64,000 nt of DNA from Seriola aureovittata (taxonomy: Eukaryota; Chordata; Actinopteri; Carangiformes; Carangidae): NCBI RefSeq assembly GCF_021018895.1, contig NC_079382.1:11674501-11738500 (forward strand), written 5' to 3'. Position 1 is the first letter of the stretch; every line of letters begins with the position of its first letter. The notes under the pieces are model-generated. The model ran no database searches and was not told where the DNA came from. It was given only the letters and a program-made list of their open reading frames with translations. Positions 11,501-20,529 of this stretch are shown in pieces. A program made the position numbers and the translations under genes.

Positions 11501-14500
11501 AAGCGCTGCTGTGGCTGGTCAAATCTAGGGTTGTTTCCTCTGGCATAAGTAAGACAACAAAAATAGTAAGAAAACATTATGATAAGCTTTCTTTTAAAGA
11601 CACAGGAACAGCCTAATATTATAAAACAATAAATATGTATTGTGAGCATGAAGTACTGTGCGTCATTTCAACAGCCCACCTGAAAACTCAACTGATTTTA
11701 TGAGAAAATTTTTCTTTTGGAAAGTCATTCTAAAATTAGGCCTGTCACAATTCGAACATTTGTATAAATGTAGCAAAAATTAAATATTTAAGCTTTAATG
11801 ACCTGTTCAAATTCAATACATACAGTTTACAAGCTAAGATGCTTTGAAGTAGTTTGCCTTTGGCTTTTTGGCTTCACCTATTGAATAGCCTATTCACGCA
11901 TCAGTAAACTAAGCTAATCAATAATAATAGAAAACGACATAAGCAAGCAAAGCTGTCATGATTGGATAATCAAGACTATCTGAGAAGCAGTGTATGGAAG
12001 CATTTTGGGTTTTTCACCAAAAGATAAGGAAAATTACCAACAAAGATTGCCTACTTTGTAAGAAGTGCTGCCTTACTCTGCAACAATAACAAATCTAAGG
12101 AGTCACCTTCTAGCTTGCCACCCACATGAGGCAACAGGGGTACCAGAAACAAGTGGCACATCACCCTTGTCTGCTCATAAAAAGGAGATCACCAAGCACC
12201 AATAAGATAGCGAGATTTATGTCAATGTGTTATTTCAGTTTTTACGGCTTTTAGCATAAGGCTTCAACATAACAAAATATGGAAAAGGTGAATATATAAT
12301 AGGTCTGAATATTTCCTGAATGCACTGAAGGTGCCAGTTCCAATTAGGCTGAACTCAATCTTTTGAAAAAGTGACAGCCCTGTATCAAATGTAACAATTT
12401 TTAATTAAAAAATGGCTATCACAGTGGTACAAAACAATTCCTACTGACCGTGGACCTCTAACGCTGTTGATGCTTGGTGGCTGAAGTGTGGGGGGACCTG
12501 GGGGTCTGACTCCTATGCCAGCAGGGCCACCTCCTCTCACAGGGGGTCCAGCAGGTGATTCTGAATGTGGCCCAAACCCAGTGGGCCGTGGACCTTGAGA
12601 TCTGGGACCAACTGCAACTGGAGATTGCTGCACACCCTGGTTTAGTGACTGCTGTTGCATTTGCATGTCTTGTCCAGGGTACTGGCCAAATTGTCCCATC
12701 ATCCCACTATTATACTGGCCAGAGGTAAATGGCACCATGGTAGTCAGAGTGGCCACCCTTTCTTGAAGGTGGGTATTGGTGGCATTCATCTGTTCCTGCC
12801 ACTGCTTCCATTGGTGCTCATAGTCCTGTAGCTGGTCTTTGTGGGGATAGGTCTGGAACTGTTCATACCACAGGGCAAATGAGCGACCCCAGTCTTGAAA
12901 TAAAGGGGTGAACTGCTGCTGTTGCATTTCATAGTGCCTCAGCTGCATTTCAGTAGACATAGACTGCAACAAAGGACATTAAAGAAAGGATGTTATTCAT
13001 TAGTATTATCATAAAAGGTACATGTAGAATGAAGAAACCATCAAGACATTACATGTAAAAATTAAAACTTTCTCCTTTCACTTTCTGTATAGGCCAATCT
13101 TCAGACCACGAAAAACAACTAGTAAGAAGTTAATGCTAAATAAACTATAATTTACCTGAAGGTCTGCAGGTTGCTGAATCAGCTGTTGGTATTTTTCCAG
13201 GATCTGCTGAAGCTTTTCATGCTGTTGCATGAGAGCCTGGTATTGTAAGCCTGCTCTCTGCTGTTGTACCTGCTGCCACTGTGCTGCTGCAGCCTGTAAT
13301 TGCTGGAGGCGGGCGGCCTCCGCTGGGTCTTGTGGGACTTCGGGCTTTAAACAGAAACAAGGCCAGATTGAAGCAAAGCATGGCTCTGTAACTTGCAAAG
13401 AGTATTTTTGACATAGGTGAGGGTAGTTTGTGATGGAACGGATGACACATTTTTGAGATGGAGGCAACATATTGCTGAGAACATATTACACAATCACACA
13501 AACACGACAACATTCTCGGTAAATGTATTTACAATCAGCAAAGTGAGGGCATCTAAACGATTTGGTATAGATTCTATTGTCACAATTCTTCCTCTTCCTA
13601 CAGACAAGCAAGACGAAGGTCAAGTATGTATGCCTGGGCACTTCTGTAACTTACACTGGGCACATAAGACAATCAAAATCAATGTTCCCCTTGATTTAAT
13701 TACCTCAGACATTATTACAATCATTGATCACCATTAGAAGGGAAGGAAGAATGAATGTGCTTTAGTATTGTGAACTTCACACATTCATGACATGGCAGTT
13801 ATCACAAGAATCTGGGCTAAATATTTCTGGACATGATGGTAATGGGAGGGTGGGTGGTGAGACTTACTGTATCTGTAAATATAGGTGGTTTTCCTACATT
13901 TTCACCCTGAAAATTAATGCAAAAAATATAAACAATGTTTAGATCTAGTGATAACCGAACCTGTCTGGTATACTCTATCTTAAACTGTATTTGGCATGTT
14001 CTTAAAGGCTGTTGAGTAAGCAATACAATGAATGTGAAAAAATAATTAACAGCAACAGAATTATTGACATAGTCATTAGTTTCATTGTACAACTAGGAAA
14101 AGGGCACTCAGAGAGCACAGACCTCCACAAATGTTCAACAACATACACCATGTGTCAATCGCTCATTACTGCTAGTCTCAAGCAGAGATGAGGAGCAGGC
14201 GACAGAGGTCTAGTAACCTCATCTCTTTTGAACTCCACACCGCCATATTTTCTTTTCCCATTTTCCAACTTATAGTCTTCAGCCCCAATCCACACCGACT
14301 CAAGTGACATCACTTCAATATTTCAGATTTTGCGCAGCTCCCTCTGGAGCCACAAAAGGCTTTATACAATTTTATCACATATCCTGCAGCATTCCCTAAG
14401 ATGTGTAAAGACCCTTTGATGTGTAAAACCAGTGGAGTTCCCCTTTGACCGAGACAAGTTTGACTTCTTACAGAAACCCCTCTCTGCCATGTTAGGCATG

Positions 14501-16700
14501 CTTACCCTTAAGTCCTCAGGTGGTGGGGGTGGTAGTGGGGGCTCATCTTTTGGAGGGGGTGGAGGAGGTGTGCTTTTCGGTGGTTCTATTGGAGGAGGGG
14601 GAGGAAGTCCATGGCCCGCGGGTGGCAGCACAGGACCATCACCCTCTTTCTGATTCTGTTTGGCTTTCTCTTGCTTTAACTTCTGTAGATTCTGAAGATG
14701 CTGTTTGTACCAAAGTTGCTGTTGCTCCTGGATGGAACAATTACAAAGACATGTCTGACGAAAGCACACGAGAAACCGTGTCCGTTTCATTTCACTTAGT
14801 ACGTTTATGTTACAAACCCTGAAACGGAACAGATATCTGTTCTTACTGTGGCAGTGCGAATGTTTACCTCCCAGCTCAATGTTACAGGATAAAACTGTGA
14901 TAGGATAACACTTTCAAATGTTGTCAGTGGCCTGAAACACACAATGGCTTCACATTTATTTAAATTTAAACCCTAAGTCCTCAGAGTGTTACTTGAAAAT
15001 GGCAACATTTTACAGACTTAGTGATGGTCAAAACGCACTACATTCACAAATACTAGATTTAACTTTTAATATTACTTATTTGGTTTCTTATTAACATGCT
15101 TAACATTGCACATCATACAGCTCTACTCTAATCATTTGACCTTATACATCTACAACACAAGGCCATACAGCTGAATTCAATTATATATATAATATAATGT
15201 TTTTCTGACTAATATCGTGATTACTGAAGGTAGCTTGTGCTTTCTGTATTAATGTTCTATGAAGTAGTAATTATCAACTACCTAGCACAAATGTGTTACT
15301 AAGCTCAAATGTATTACATTGTTATTACAAAGAGTCAACCTTATTATCAGTAACACAACCTCATGTTGTTGAGGACAAGAATATCTACTTTTTTCACCCA
15401 AACAAAGACCACATCGAGTATTTTCACTAATTATCATCTGTGCTCTGACTGAAAGCATCTGGTGGTCTTTGATCGGAAGGAACAACACTACAGCATGTGC
15501 CAATCAGTGCATACTTAATCCGTTTTTAAGTCATTTCATAGTAAATCTACTGTCAACAAGTCCAATCAGTATTTATATTTAGCAGTGGGCATATCCCAAG
15601 TAAAAATAAAGCAGCGGATACAAATCTACTAAAATAGAAACTCTTATTGGTCCTGATCCAATTCCTTGTGTGTGTGACACATCCCTAGTTCCCTCTAACA
15701 CTGCACATGGGTTTCACGTCTCAGTGTATGAGTTATGGCAGTTCTGAAAACAAAATAGTACATTAGATATACTGGTTTAGTCTCTGTGTGATTAATACCA
15801 CACAGTGAGTATTATTTAATTCCATAACCTTTAATGCCTTTATTGAATATCACATGATTTCCCCCACTTATATTACCTATTTGATGTGGACAGTGTGATA
15901 GTTGCAAGTATTACATTTGTTTATTTGTTTGCACAAGCATGACATATCCTGTCACCAAAACAGGGCAGGGACATCTCTTCCAGAAAGAAAAGGGGTAATT
16001 TCTTATAACATCAATAAAAAAGTTTACTAAGCTGTTATGTCGCAAGTTCTGTCTGCAGGTGGAGCAAAGAAGGCGTTAATATTTATCACAGTGATGTGAT
16101 TTAGCACCAAAGCATGTAAAACAAACCCATACAAGACATTACCTGCAAAGGTAGGGATTTGTCCTCTTCTGTCGTGGATGAATCCTTCTTACTGGCCTCG
16201 GTGGCTTTGGGAGCACCGGTGTTCTCCGGCGGCTTGGATAATAGAGTCTCTGGAGGGGGAGGACACGGTTGGGGCTCCGTGGGGTGAGGTTGTGGTGGAG
16301 GCGGAGGAGGCTGTTGGTGACTCTGCTTGGGAGCAGGGGGGCCTCTCGCCGGCTGAGCCGAAGTCTCGTCTTGTTTATAGTATGCCTGAGCTCCAGCACT
16401 GTCCGTATGTCCTGAGGTCTCTGAATGCCACGGCCCTGAATACCCACCACCGAACGCACTGGCACTGTTGCCGTGTTGTAACACAGACTGGAGCTGTTTC
16501 TGGTGCAGCATCTGAAGCTGCTGCATCTGCTGGAGATGCTGCTCCTGCAGGCTGGAGAACAGCGAGCCGCCGGATGGGGCCTCGAAGCCCCCGAACCCCG
16601 CTGCCGGCCCGGGGTGGCTAGCACCTGGTTGCTTACGAGGCCCAGGTCCTGCGTAATTTTGCGACTGAGGTCCACCATAATTTCCCCAGGAGGGATACAT
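5482..16700 (-). CDS. ylpm1: YLP motif-containing protein 1 (ZAP3), 18 exons, 3' end outside window
   Basis: Join, in transcription order: 16700-16143, 14727-14506, 13906-13868, 13344-13156, 12963-12449, 11539-8972, 8584-8461, 8236-8092, 7997-7908, 7802-7622, 7366-7176, 6977-6823, 6724-6662, 6442-6323, 6189-6013, 5918-5835, 5735-5652, 5556-5482. All introns are GT-AG and the exons total 5,580 nt (1,860 codons) with no in-frame stop. Layout: Gln/Pro-rich N-terminus; conserved LRHYEMQQQQF and PHKDQLQ segment (about 340-400); FDQP and RGG repeats; Arg/Asp/Glu-rich region; SQRQHEIILKAAQELK; proline-rich linker; and a P-loop domain with Walker A GLPGSGKS at about 1666-1673. Human YLPM1 is a nuclear protein reported to bind RNA, PP1 and NIPP1; its P-loop region resembles polynucleotide-kinase-like folds, and activity is unproven. 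The expected C-terminal tail with an RVRW-type PP1-docking motif was not found and is inferred to lie left of position 1. Identity is from recalled similarity along the whole length. Confidence 0.93.
5652..5735 (-). CDS. ylpm1: ylpm1 coding exon 17 (residues 1808-1835)
   Basis: It encodes SNNWEPSPRHMVRLDVRSLL and QDAAIEE (human ADHWETAPRHMMRLDIRSLL, QDAAIEE), the end of the P-loop domain. The acceptor AG is at 5737-5736 and the donor GT at 5651-5650. Phase 0 at both ends. Confidence 0.92.
5835..5918 (-). CDS. ylpm1: ylpm1 coding exon 16 (residues 1780-1807)
   Basis: Twenty-eight codons beginning VYLAEITADTQTCAKRNVHG (human VYLAEMSADNQTCGKRNIHG), then RTVKDIMK. It is part of the nucleotide-kinase-like fold, with the conserved NxHGR segment. 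The acceptor AG is at 5920-5919 and the donor GT at 5834-5833. Confidence 0.92.
6013..6189 (-). CDS. ylpm1: ylpm1 coding exon 15, P-loop domain core (residues 1721-1779)
   Basis: It encodes YEYEPEMEDTYRSSMLKTF and DDGFFPFIILDTINDRVKHF, near-identical to human. It ends KTKGFE, followed in the next exon by VYLAE. FIILD is the likely Walker-B-like strand. The acceptor AG is at 6191-6190 and the donor GT at 6012-6011. Confidence 0.93.
6323..6442 (-). CDS. ylpm1: ylpm1 coding exon 14, P-loop domain (residues 1681-1720)
   Basis: It encodes PPRVLVLDDYFMTEVEK and then DPDTGRRVK. The VLDDYF segment is the conserved strand after Walker A and has a candidate acidic pair (DD) for metal or substrate contact. 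Human has APRVLSLDDYFITEVEK here. Phase 0 at both ends. Confidence 0.92.
6662..6724 (-). CDS. ylpm1: ylpm1 coding exon 13, Walker A (residues 1660-1680)
   Basis: Twenty-one codons carry the beta strand IVIIMR and the Walker A motif GLPGSGKS followed by HVARLIR. All the key P-loop residues (Gly, Lys, Ser) are intact, so nucleotide binding is plausible. The acceptor AG is at 6726-6725 and the donor GT at 6661-6660. Phase 0 at both ends. Confidence 0.93.
6823..6977 (-). CDS. ylpm1: ylpm1 coding exon 12, linker to P-loop domain (residues 1608-1659)
   Basis: A proline run is followed by PRVEKKPEIKNIDDILKPPG and SRPER, almost identical to the human PRVEKKPESKNVDDILKPPG linker just before the nucleotide-binding fold. 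The acceptor AG is at 6979-6978 and the donor GT at 6822-6821. It ends in phase 0. Confidence 0.92.
7176..7366 (-). CDS. ylpm1: ylpm1 coding exon 11, Arg/Asp/Tyr-rich (residues 1544-1608)
   Basis: It continues the charged region (RDREWDVRERDRSGSRDRD) and contains GRPSYDRPPYER, matching the human FDRPSYDRKSDRP stretch. The acceptor AG is at 7368-7367 and the donor GT at 7175-7174. Phase 2 at entry and phase 1 at exit. Confidence 0.87.
7622..7802 (-). CDS. ylpm1: ylpm1 coding exon 10, Arg/Glu/Asp-rich (residues 1484-1544)
   Basis: Charged, low-complexity sequence with many R-D, R-E and Y-R repeats, as in the human RDRYDRERDRE region. It is probably disordered and of the type found in nuclear-speckle and RNA-processing proteins. 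The acceptor AG is at 7804-7803 and the donor GT at 7621-7620. The donor splits an Arg codon (phase 2). Confidence 0.87.
7908..7997 (-). CDS. ylpm1: ylpm1 coding exon 9 (residues 1454-1484)
   Basis: It encodes VERISYGERIVLRPDPVP, corresponding to human VEQIPYGERITLRPDPLP. This is a short conserved motif between the helix and the Arg-rich region. The acceptor AG is at 7999-7998 and the donor GT at 7907-7906. Confidence 0.9.
8092..8236 (-). CDS. ylpm1: ylpm1 coding exon 8 (residues 1406-1454)
   Basis: An Ala/Pro-rich exon that ends PKTVDYGHGHG, matching the human QQTVDYGHGR segment. The acceptor AG is at 8238-8237 and the donor GT at 8091-8090. It is phase 0 at its 5' end and phase 1 at its 3' end. 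Confidence 0.87.
8461..8584 (-). CDS. ylpm1: ylpm1 coding exon 7 (residues 1364-1405)
   Basis: The exon completes the split Arg codon and continues the AQELKLIR helix (human AQELKMLR) with RELQEGK, then a Pro/Leu-rich stretch ending NVLK. The acceptor AG is at 8586-8585 and the donor GT at 8460-8459. The right-hand end is phase 0. Confidence 0.85.
8972..11539 (-). CDS. ylpm1: ylpm1 large central exon 6 with FDQP and RGG repeats (residues 508-1364)
   Basis: This single 2,568-nt exon encodes almost half of the visible protein. In order: five 13-residue PRFDQP repeats; a Ser/Lys/Glu-rich segment; an RGG/RG-rich zone with about fifteen GGPPMGR heptads; acidic and His/Pro-rich stretches; an Arg/Asp/Glu/Pro-rich region including GRGELRIREY (human RGELRIREY); and the conserved SQRQHEIILKAAQELK near the end. 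It is probably largely disordered. RGG boxes usually bind RNA and are arginine-methylated, which I infer here. The acceptor AG is at 11541-11540 and the donor GT at 8971-8970. Confidence 0.93.
10138..10452 (-). repeat. ylpm1: 21-bp tandem repeat coding for RGG/GGPPMGR heptads
   Basis: About fifteen consecutive 7-residue units with consensus GGPPMGR. Deviant units are GGPPIMR, GRPPMGR, GGLPLGR and GGPPMIR, and the array ends at GDPADR. The reading frame is preserved throughout. Each unit supplies an RGG or RG site, so the array amounts to a long RGG box. The near-identity of units at the 10138-10280 end suggests recent expansion there. Confidence 0.9.
11335..11529 (-). repeat. ylpm1: 39-bp tandem repeat coding for PRFDQP units
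   Basis: Five head-to-tail 13-residue units with consensus PRFDQPQQRFDGP. Copies 4 and 5 have RPRF in place of QQRF, and a decayed part-copy follows (PRFDQPRFGQQPRFEQ). Human YLPM1 has a looser RFDGP/RFEG region at the equivalent place, so the ordered array appears to be a local amplification. Confidence 0.88.
11540..12448 (-). other. ylpm1: ylpm1 intron 5
   Basis: A GT-AG intron between exons 5 and 6. It contains the antisense BED-finger remnant at 11992-12212. The remainder is AT-rich with no other recognisable element. Confidence 0.85.
11992..12212 (+). pseudogene. Broken BED zinc-finger (hAT transposase / ZBED-type) remnant
   Basis: On the plus strand, antisense to ylpm1 and inside its intron 5, three blocks appear in three different frames. 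They are VWKHFGFFTK from 11992, KDCLLCKKC from 12042, and TITNLRSHLLACHP from 12083. Together these are the signature order of a BED finger: an aromatic W..FG start, a Cys-x2-Cys pair, then NLxxHLxxxH. Two frameshifts make it non-functional. It is most likely left by a hAT DNA transposon; decay of a domesticated ZBED gene copy is less likely. No terminal inverted repeats were identified. Confidence 0.7.
12449..12963 (-). CDS. ylpm1: ylpm1 coding exon 5 (residues 337-508)
   Basis: It begins SMSTEMQLRHYEMQQQQF and continues with YPHKDQLQDYEHQWKQWQ, one of the most conserved parts of YLPM1 (human MQLRHYEMQQQQF, YPHKDQLQEYEKQW). The second half is Gly/Pro/Gln-rich and low in complexity. It ends within an Arg codon (phase 2) at donor GT 12448-12447; exon 6 completes it. 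Confidence 0.92.
13156..13344 (-). CDS. ylpm1: ylpm1 coding exon 4, Gln-rich helix (residues 274-336)
   Basis: It contains LQQLQAAAAQWQQVQQQR and LQQILEKYQQLIQ, matching the human LKQLQAAAAHWQQ and LQQILQQYQQIIQ region, and is predicted helical or coiled. The acceptor AG is at 13346-13345 and the donor GT at 13155-13154. Phase 0 on both sides. Confidence 0.9.
13868..13906 (-). CDS. ylpm1: ylpm1 coding exon 3, 39-nt microexon-like (residues 261-273)
   Basis: Thirteen codons (GENVGKPPIFTDT) sit between a pyrimidine-rich acceptor (AG 13908-13907) and a GTAAGT donor. The exon is phase 0 on both sides, so including or skipping it keeps the frame. I recall no clear human counterpart, so it may be alternatively spliced. 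It is the least certain exon in the model. Confidence 0.65.
14506..14727 (-). CDS. ylpm1: ylpm1 coding exon 2 (residues 187-260)
   Basis: It opens EQQQLWYKQHL, matching human EQQQYWYRQHL, and continues into a lysine/glutamine stretch and then proline runs (about residues 215-257) of the type that bind SH3, WW or EVH1 domains. The acceptor AG is at 14729-14728 and the donor GT at 14505-14504. Both ends are phase 0. Confidence 0.88.
16143..16700 (-). CDS. ylpm1: ylpm1 coding exon 1 (residues 1-186)
   Basis: The protein begins MYPSWGNYGG, very close to the human start MYPNWGRYGG, and the ATG has A at -3, which supports this start. A glutamine-rich segment (EQHLQQMQQLQMLHQKQ) is followed by a long proline-rich stretch. 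The YLP tripeptides that name the human protein are not present in this exon. The donor GT is at 16142-16141 and the intron is phase 0. Confidence 0.9.
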
Positions 16701-16859
16701 TGTTAAAAAGCGAGGCGGTGTGCACGGCCTTTGTGCTCACCCGCAGCCGGGTCTCAGTTGCTAACAACGCTAACAAAGCTAACAGCTAACGTTGACCTAC
16801 CTTTAATAAAATAATTAGCTACATTTTCATTCCCAGACTGGAACAGGCCCCATTAGATA

Positions 16860-17040
16860 CAGTTTTTAATTACCGCATATGTAGCTGGAAACTGTTATTC
16901 GTGAAAGACAGAAATTTGCCCGTTTAGCTTTGTGAAAATACTTTACAAAAACCATTCAGACACGGTAGTGTCGATGAACAGCTGATGACGGAAACACGTC
17001 ACATGTCGTCAGGTGACGACGTCCGTTTCTCTCCAATTTT
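16860..17040 (-). promoter_or_regulatory. ylpm1: Candidate ylpm1 promoter: CRE half-site cluster plus CCAAT box
   Basis: About 285-320 bp upstream of the ATG there are four CRE/ATF half-sites within about 33 bp: TGACG at 16986-16990 and 17014-17018, and CGTCA at 16997-17001 and 17007-17011. A CCAAT pentamer lies at 17033-17037. No TATA box is evident in the expected place. The pattern resembles a TATA-less housekeeping promoter responsive to CREB/ATF and NF-Y. Location and motifs are seen; promoter function is inferred. Confidence 0.55.
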
Positions 17041-20000
17041 TTATGTGGTGATTTTGTCTGTGTTATGAAATATATAAATACGTTTTGATGAAAAATGTTT
17101 ATTCATACATGCTATCACTGTTCTTTTGTTTTCGAGTCTGTATTTCCTTCTCTTTCCTTCTTGTCCCACTTGTCTTGTGATTAAGGTCAAAATGCAATGT
17201 AATGTAAATTTATTTTGATTAATCGTGTTTGTTAACACACACATGTATTATAACTTTATCATTATTATTATTTATTTATTTATATATATATATATATATA
17301 ACTGTATGACTGTATATATATTTATACAAATGAATGTGAAAATGCAACACACAAAACAGGGCTTCAAATATTGTAAAATTAAATAAGGCATTTTTTTCAA
17401 AACGTGTTCCGATGGTTACTGACTACTCACTGCAAATACAGAAATATGATACCCAACAGCTGACCCGGGGTCTGTAATTTTACCACAAGAGGGAGACATT
17501 TACAAAGCTATTTCTACTCAACACGAGGAACCATTGACTGTAACAACAATAACAACATAAATAATAATAATAATAATAATAAGAAGAACATTATACTAAA
17601 TTTGAGCTAAAAAAAGAAAAAGTTCTTGGATACTGAAATTTGTCAGGTTAAATGCAACATTGTTTAAATTAACAACAATAATATATGTAACTACATGATC
17701 ATAGTAAATTCCACATGAAACAATACATGAAAAAGGCCTGAAGAATCTTTTAGGATAGTCAGCTACAGTCTGTGTCCAAAGAACCTACAGCAGTTTGTTG
17801 ACTCAGGGAGCAACTGTGTGAGTTCAGACTGTGTGAGAGGACTTTGTGTTTAGAAACTGAGGGGGGTAGGGTGGGAGGGACAGCAGTGGGAGGTAAAAGA
17901 CCAGTGACTTTAGGTTGCCCTTGAGGTCTGATACACATAAGAGTATTTTTTGTCTTAAGATCACCAGTAAATCTGTATTAATTTTGACCAGAACCACTTA
18001 AAAAGAATCGTTAAAGCGGATTAATCAAGCCCGTCCTGTTTAATGTCTCCCGTTAATTAGTTTGTCAGCAGTGTTTTAATATCGCCTAATGACTTCATAT
18101 TTCACTGATGACATTAAAGGGGTGTTAAAAGAGGGGAAATGGCCCATTCAGGATTCAGTTCTTTCGCTTAAGACGCCCTCGATGAATAAGACAAGGTCAC
18201 GGAGGCCTAGCCTTTAGGGAGAGATACATTATCAGGGGATGGGGGTGGTGAAATCCCATAGAGGAAGCTCTCTCCCCTCTAAAACAGCATGACGGGCACA
18301 ATGTGATACAGTTCTGTCTTAGAACAATACACTGCACAGGGAATTCATGCTACAGCTTAGGGCAGCCACGCTGTATAGGATGGCAGGATAGCCCCACAGT
18401 GTACAATAATACTGATGCTGGGATGCTGGGGACTAATGCCTAGTGCTGTTTGGAGGTGAGGGGTGAGACTTATGACTGTCATAATGTTCGTTTGTGTGGT
18501 GTGTTAATAACAAGTGTAGCATTTTTAAGTGATTTTTGTCCATTGACCAGATAAACATATGAGCAAAAACAACAGCCTAATATTTTCAAATGCATTAGAA
18601 GTTAGCCCTTTTCAATCTTCATCAGCACTTTTCGAAAGCTTTCTAAGCAAGAACAAAGAAATCAGAAATCGTAAAGTTGTAGCTCACAGTATTGAGGACA
18701 CTGCATTTTCTCTGTGATGAAAATCCTATGTTAAACAAAATGCTCAATGGAGGCTAATGGATCCCGAACAAGTCCATGCACTGCTTCCAAAATGCTTTGT
18801 TTGACAAATCAATTTTCCCATAACCCGGTGAGGAGAAAAGTGATGCGGATTGATCGCCCCCCCTGACTTTGTTTCCAGAATATTGTTTGATGGCTGGATA
18901 GATTAATTGGTATGACATTTGAAAGCCTTCTCTTGACTGTCAGCATCCAAGCCTCTATACGCCAATCGAACCTCGGTCTAATTGTCTCCTCTATAATACC
19001 CCACTTCACAAATTAGAGACGCTGCCTCTATAAACTATTCCCAATGTAAGACCCAAACAACATCACCCTGTTCAATCAGACATTGGTTTGAATAGGGGTG
19101 ATGCTGGGCTGATAAGATAGAGCACATTAAAGGGCATCACCCAATGCGCTGTGCCAGCACATCTTCCTCTCAGCACACTAGATCTGAAATATACAAATCA
19201 GACCCCAGCAGCTGCTCCAGGTAAACAGGCTCCAGACTCATCAATCTAGAGTAGTTCATGCTATTTGAATCTTAGTTAGGCGCCTAATTTGAATTAGGAC
19301 AACTACAGTGAGGAACACAAGGGGAAAATCATCTAAATCAATGACCTTGCAAATGCTGGCTTGGTAGTCAAACATGTCATCCTCACGTACAGAATCTAAA
19401 TGTGTTTTTGTATGTGGCTGTGAAAGTTGTTGAAATCTATGTTATGGCGTGTAACACTGCTGCTTGGACCGTGATCAACAGCCCTCCTCATCACAGGACT
19501 TTTTCACTGGAGACATTTTGACATAGTAAAAGCACAGGTGGAAATATTAAAATGAATTCAGTTCAGCTGCTTCAGGTTCAGAGTCCAGGTATTGTTCATG
19601 CTGGCTCACCGTCACAGTGAGTGGGACACTTGAATTGAACAGAGACATTGTTAATGTTATAAGTAAGAGGAGAAGTCAAAATATACTGTGAGAAAACATG
19701 AATTTGTGCAACTGAGATTTTTTTTTTTAATCATTTTAACTAATGCTGTGGTATCTGTCCTTTTCTCCTAATATTTTTCTCTGGTTGCATTTGTACATTG
19801 TGGCCAAGGTTATAATGAGAAATACTATGAAAAACTGTGTTTTTATCTCATTTTTGCAGTAAAGGGATAAAGAATGAGCCTTTAATTATAAGGTTTTGAA
19901 TTTATTGAAGTTTATGAAGTTATTTTGCCTTTAAAGTGTTTCTCATATAGATGTTAAAAAATACTTATATGTTATAATGTAACATACACTGTCACATACA

Positions 20001-20529
20001 TTGTGCATATTGACCACTTCTAATTCAAATCAATGAACCCTCTGTTTGCTGGATAAAATATCGAAACACATGGACAGAAATGCACACCCACAGAGTTTTC
20101 AAAATGCAGCATAACAGCATTGTTTACATTTAATTTCGTAGTTTACTGTAGATTGTTCAGCCTGTGGTTCTTAGTGAGAAGTTCAGTCCTAGCTCCAGTT
20201 AATTGTGGCTCAGTAAACAAGGGAAGAAGATGAAGAACCTGAGTTAGAATATGTCAAAACTGAGCTTGTACTTTCTCAGTTGTTGTCTGTGCATGTACTG
20301 TAAACAGACTCAGACAGGTCTGCATTAAAATCATATCTAAAGACAATATTTTTGTCCCAACATGGTCCCTGATATTGAAAAAATATCTAAAAAGGAAGAT
20401 GGAGACAGTTTGGTCAAAAAAAAAAAAAACAAACAAAAAAAAAGAAACAGCCAATAATCTATAGTCTGCTTATTTTTCTACATAAAAAGGAGCAAATTTA
20501 CTTGAGTCAGATAAGACTGTAGTTAGTGG
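17041..20529. other. Intergenic, ylpm1 upstream side
   Basis: No coding sequence recognised. There is a TA run near 17281-17299 and an AAC/AAT-type triplet repeat at 17541-17584. The block 17990-18210 is of mixed composition with TAATTAG and other ATTA cores and could be a conserved element. The rest is AT-rich with nothing specific. Confidence 0.6.
17541..17584. repeat. AAC/AAT trinucleotide microsatellite
   Basis: Triplets of the form AAC grade into an uninterrupted AAT run before AAGAAG. It is a simple sequence with no coding frame. Confidence 0.85.

Larger units (their letters stand above)
12964..16142 (-). other. ylpm1: ylpm1 introns 1-4, noncoding parts
   Basis: This span covers the introns at 14728-16142, 13907-14505, 13345-13867 and 12964-13155, interrupted by exons 2-4. 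The plus-strand open frame at 13417-13737 in intron 3 has no recognisable domain. The 1.4-kb first intron is AT-rich with nothing recognised. The shorter introns elsewhere in the gene, including the 387-bp one at 8585-8971, showed no features. Confidence 0.75.

Noticed and set aside
17181..17189. TTAAGGTCA, a match to the ERR response element TNAAGGTCA, near the ylpm1 promoter
   Set aside because: About two such matches are expected by chance in 64 kb, so no regulatory link between esrrb and ylpm1 can be claimed.
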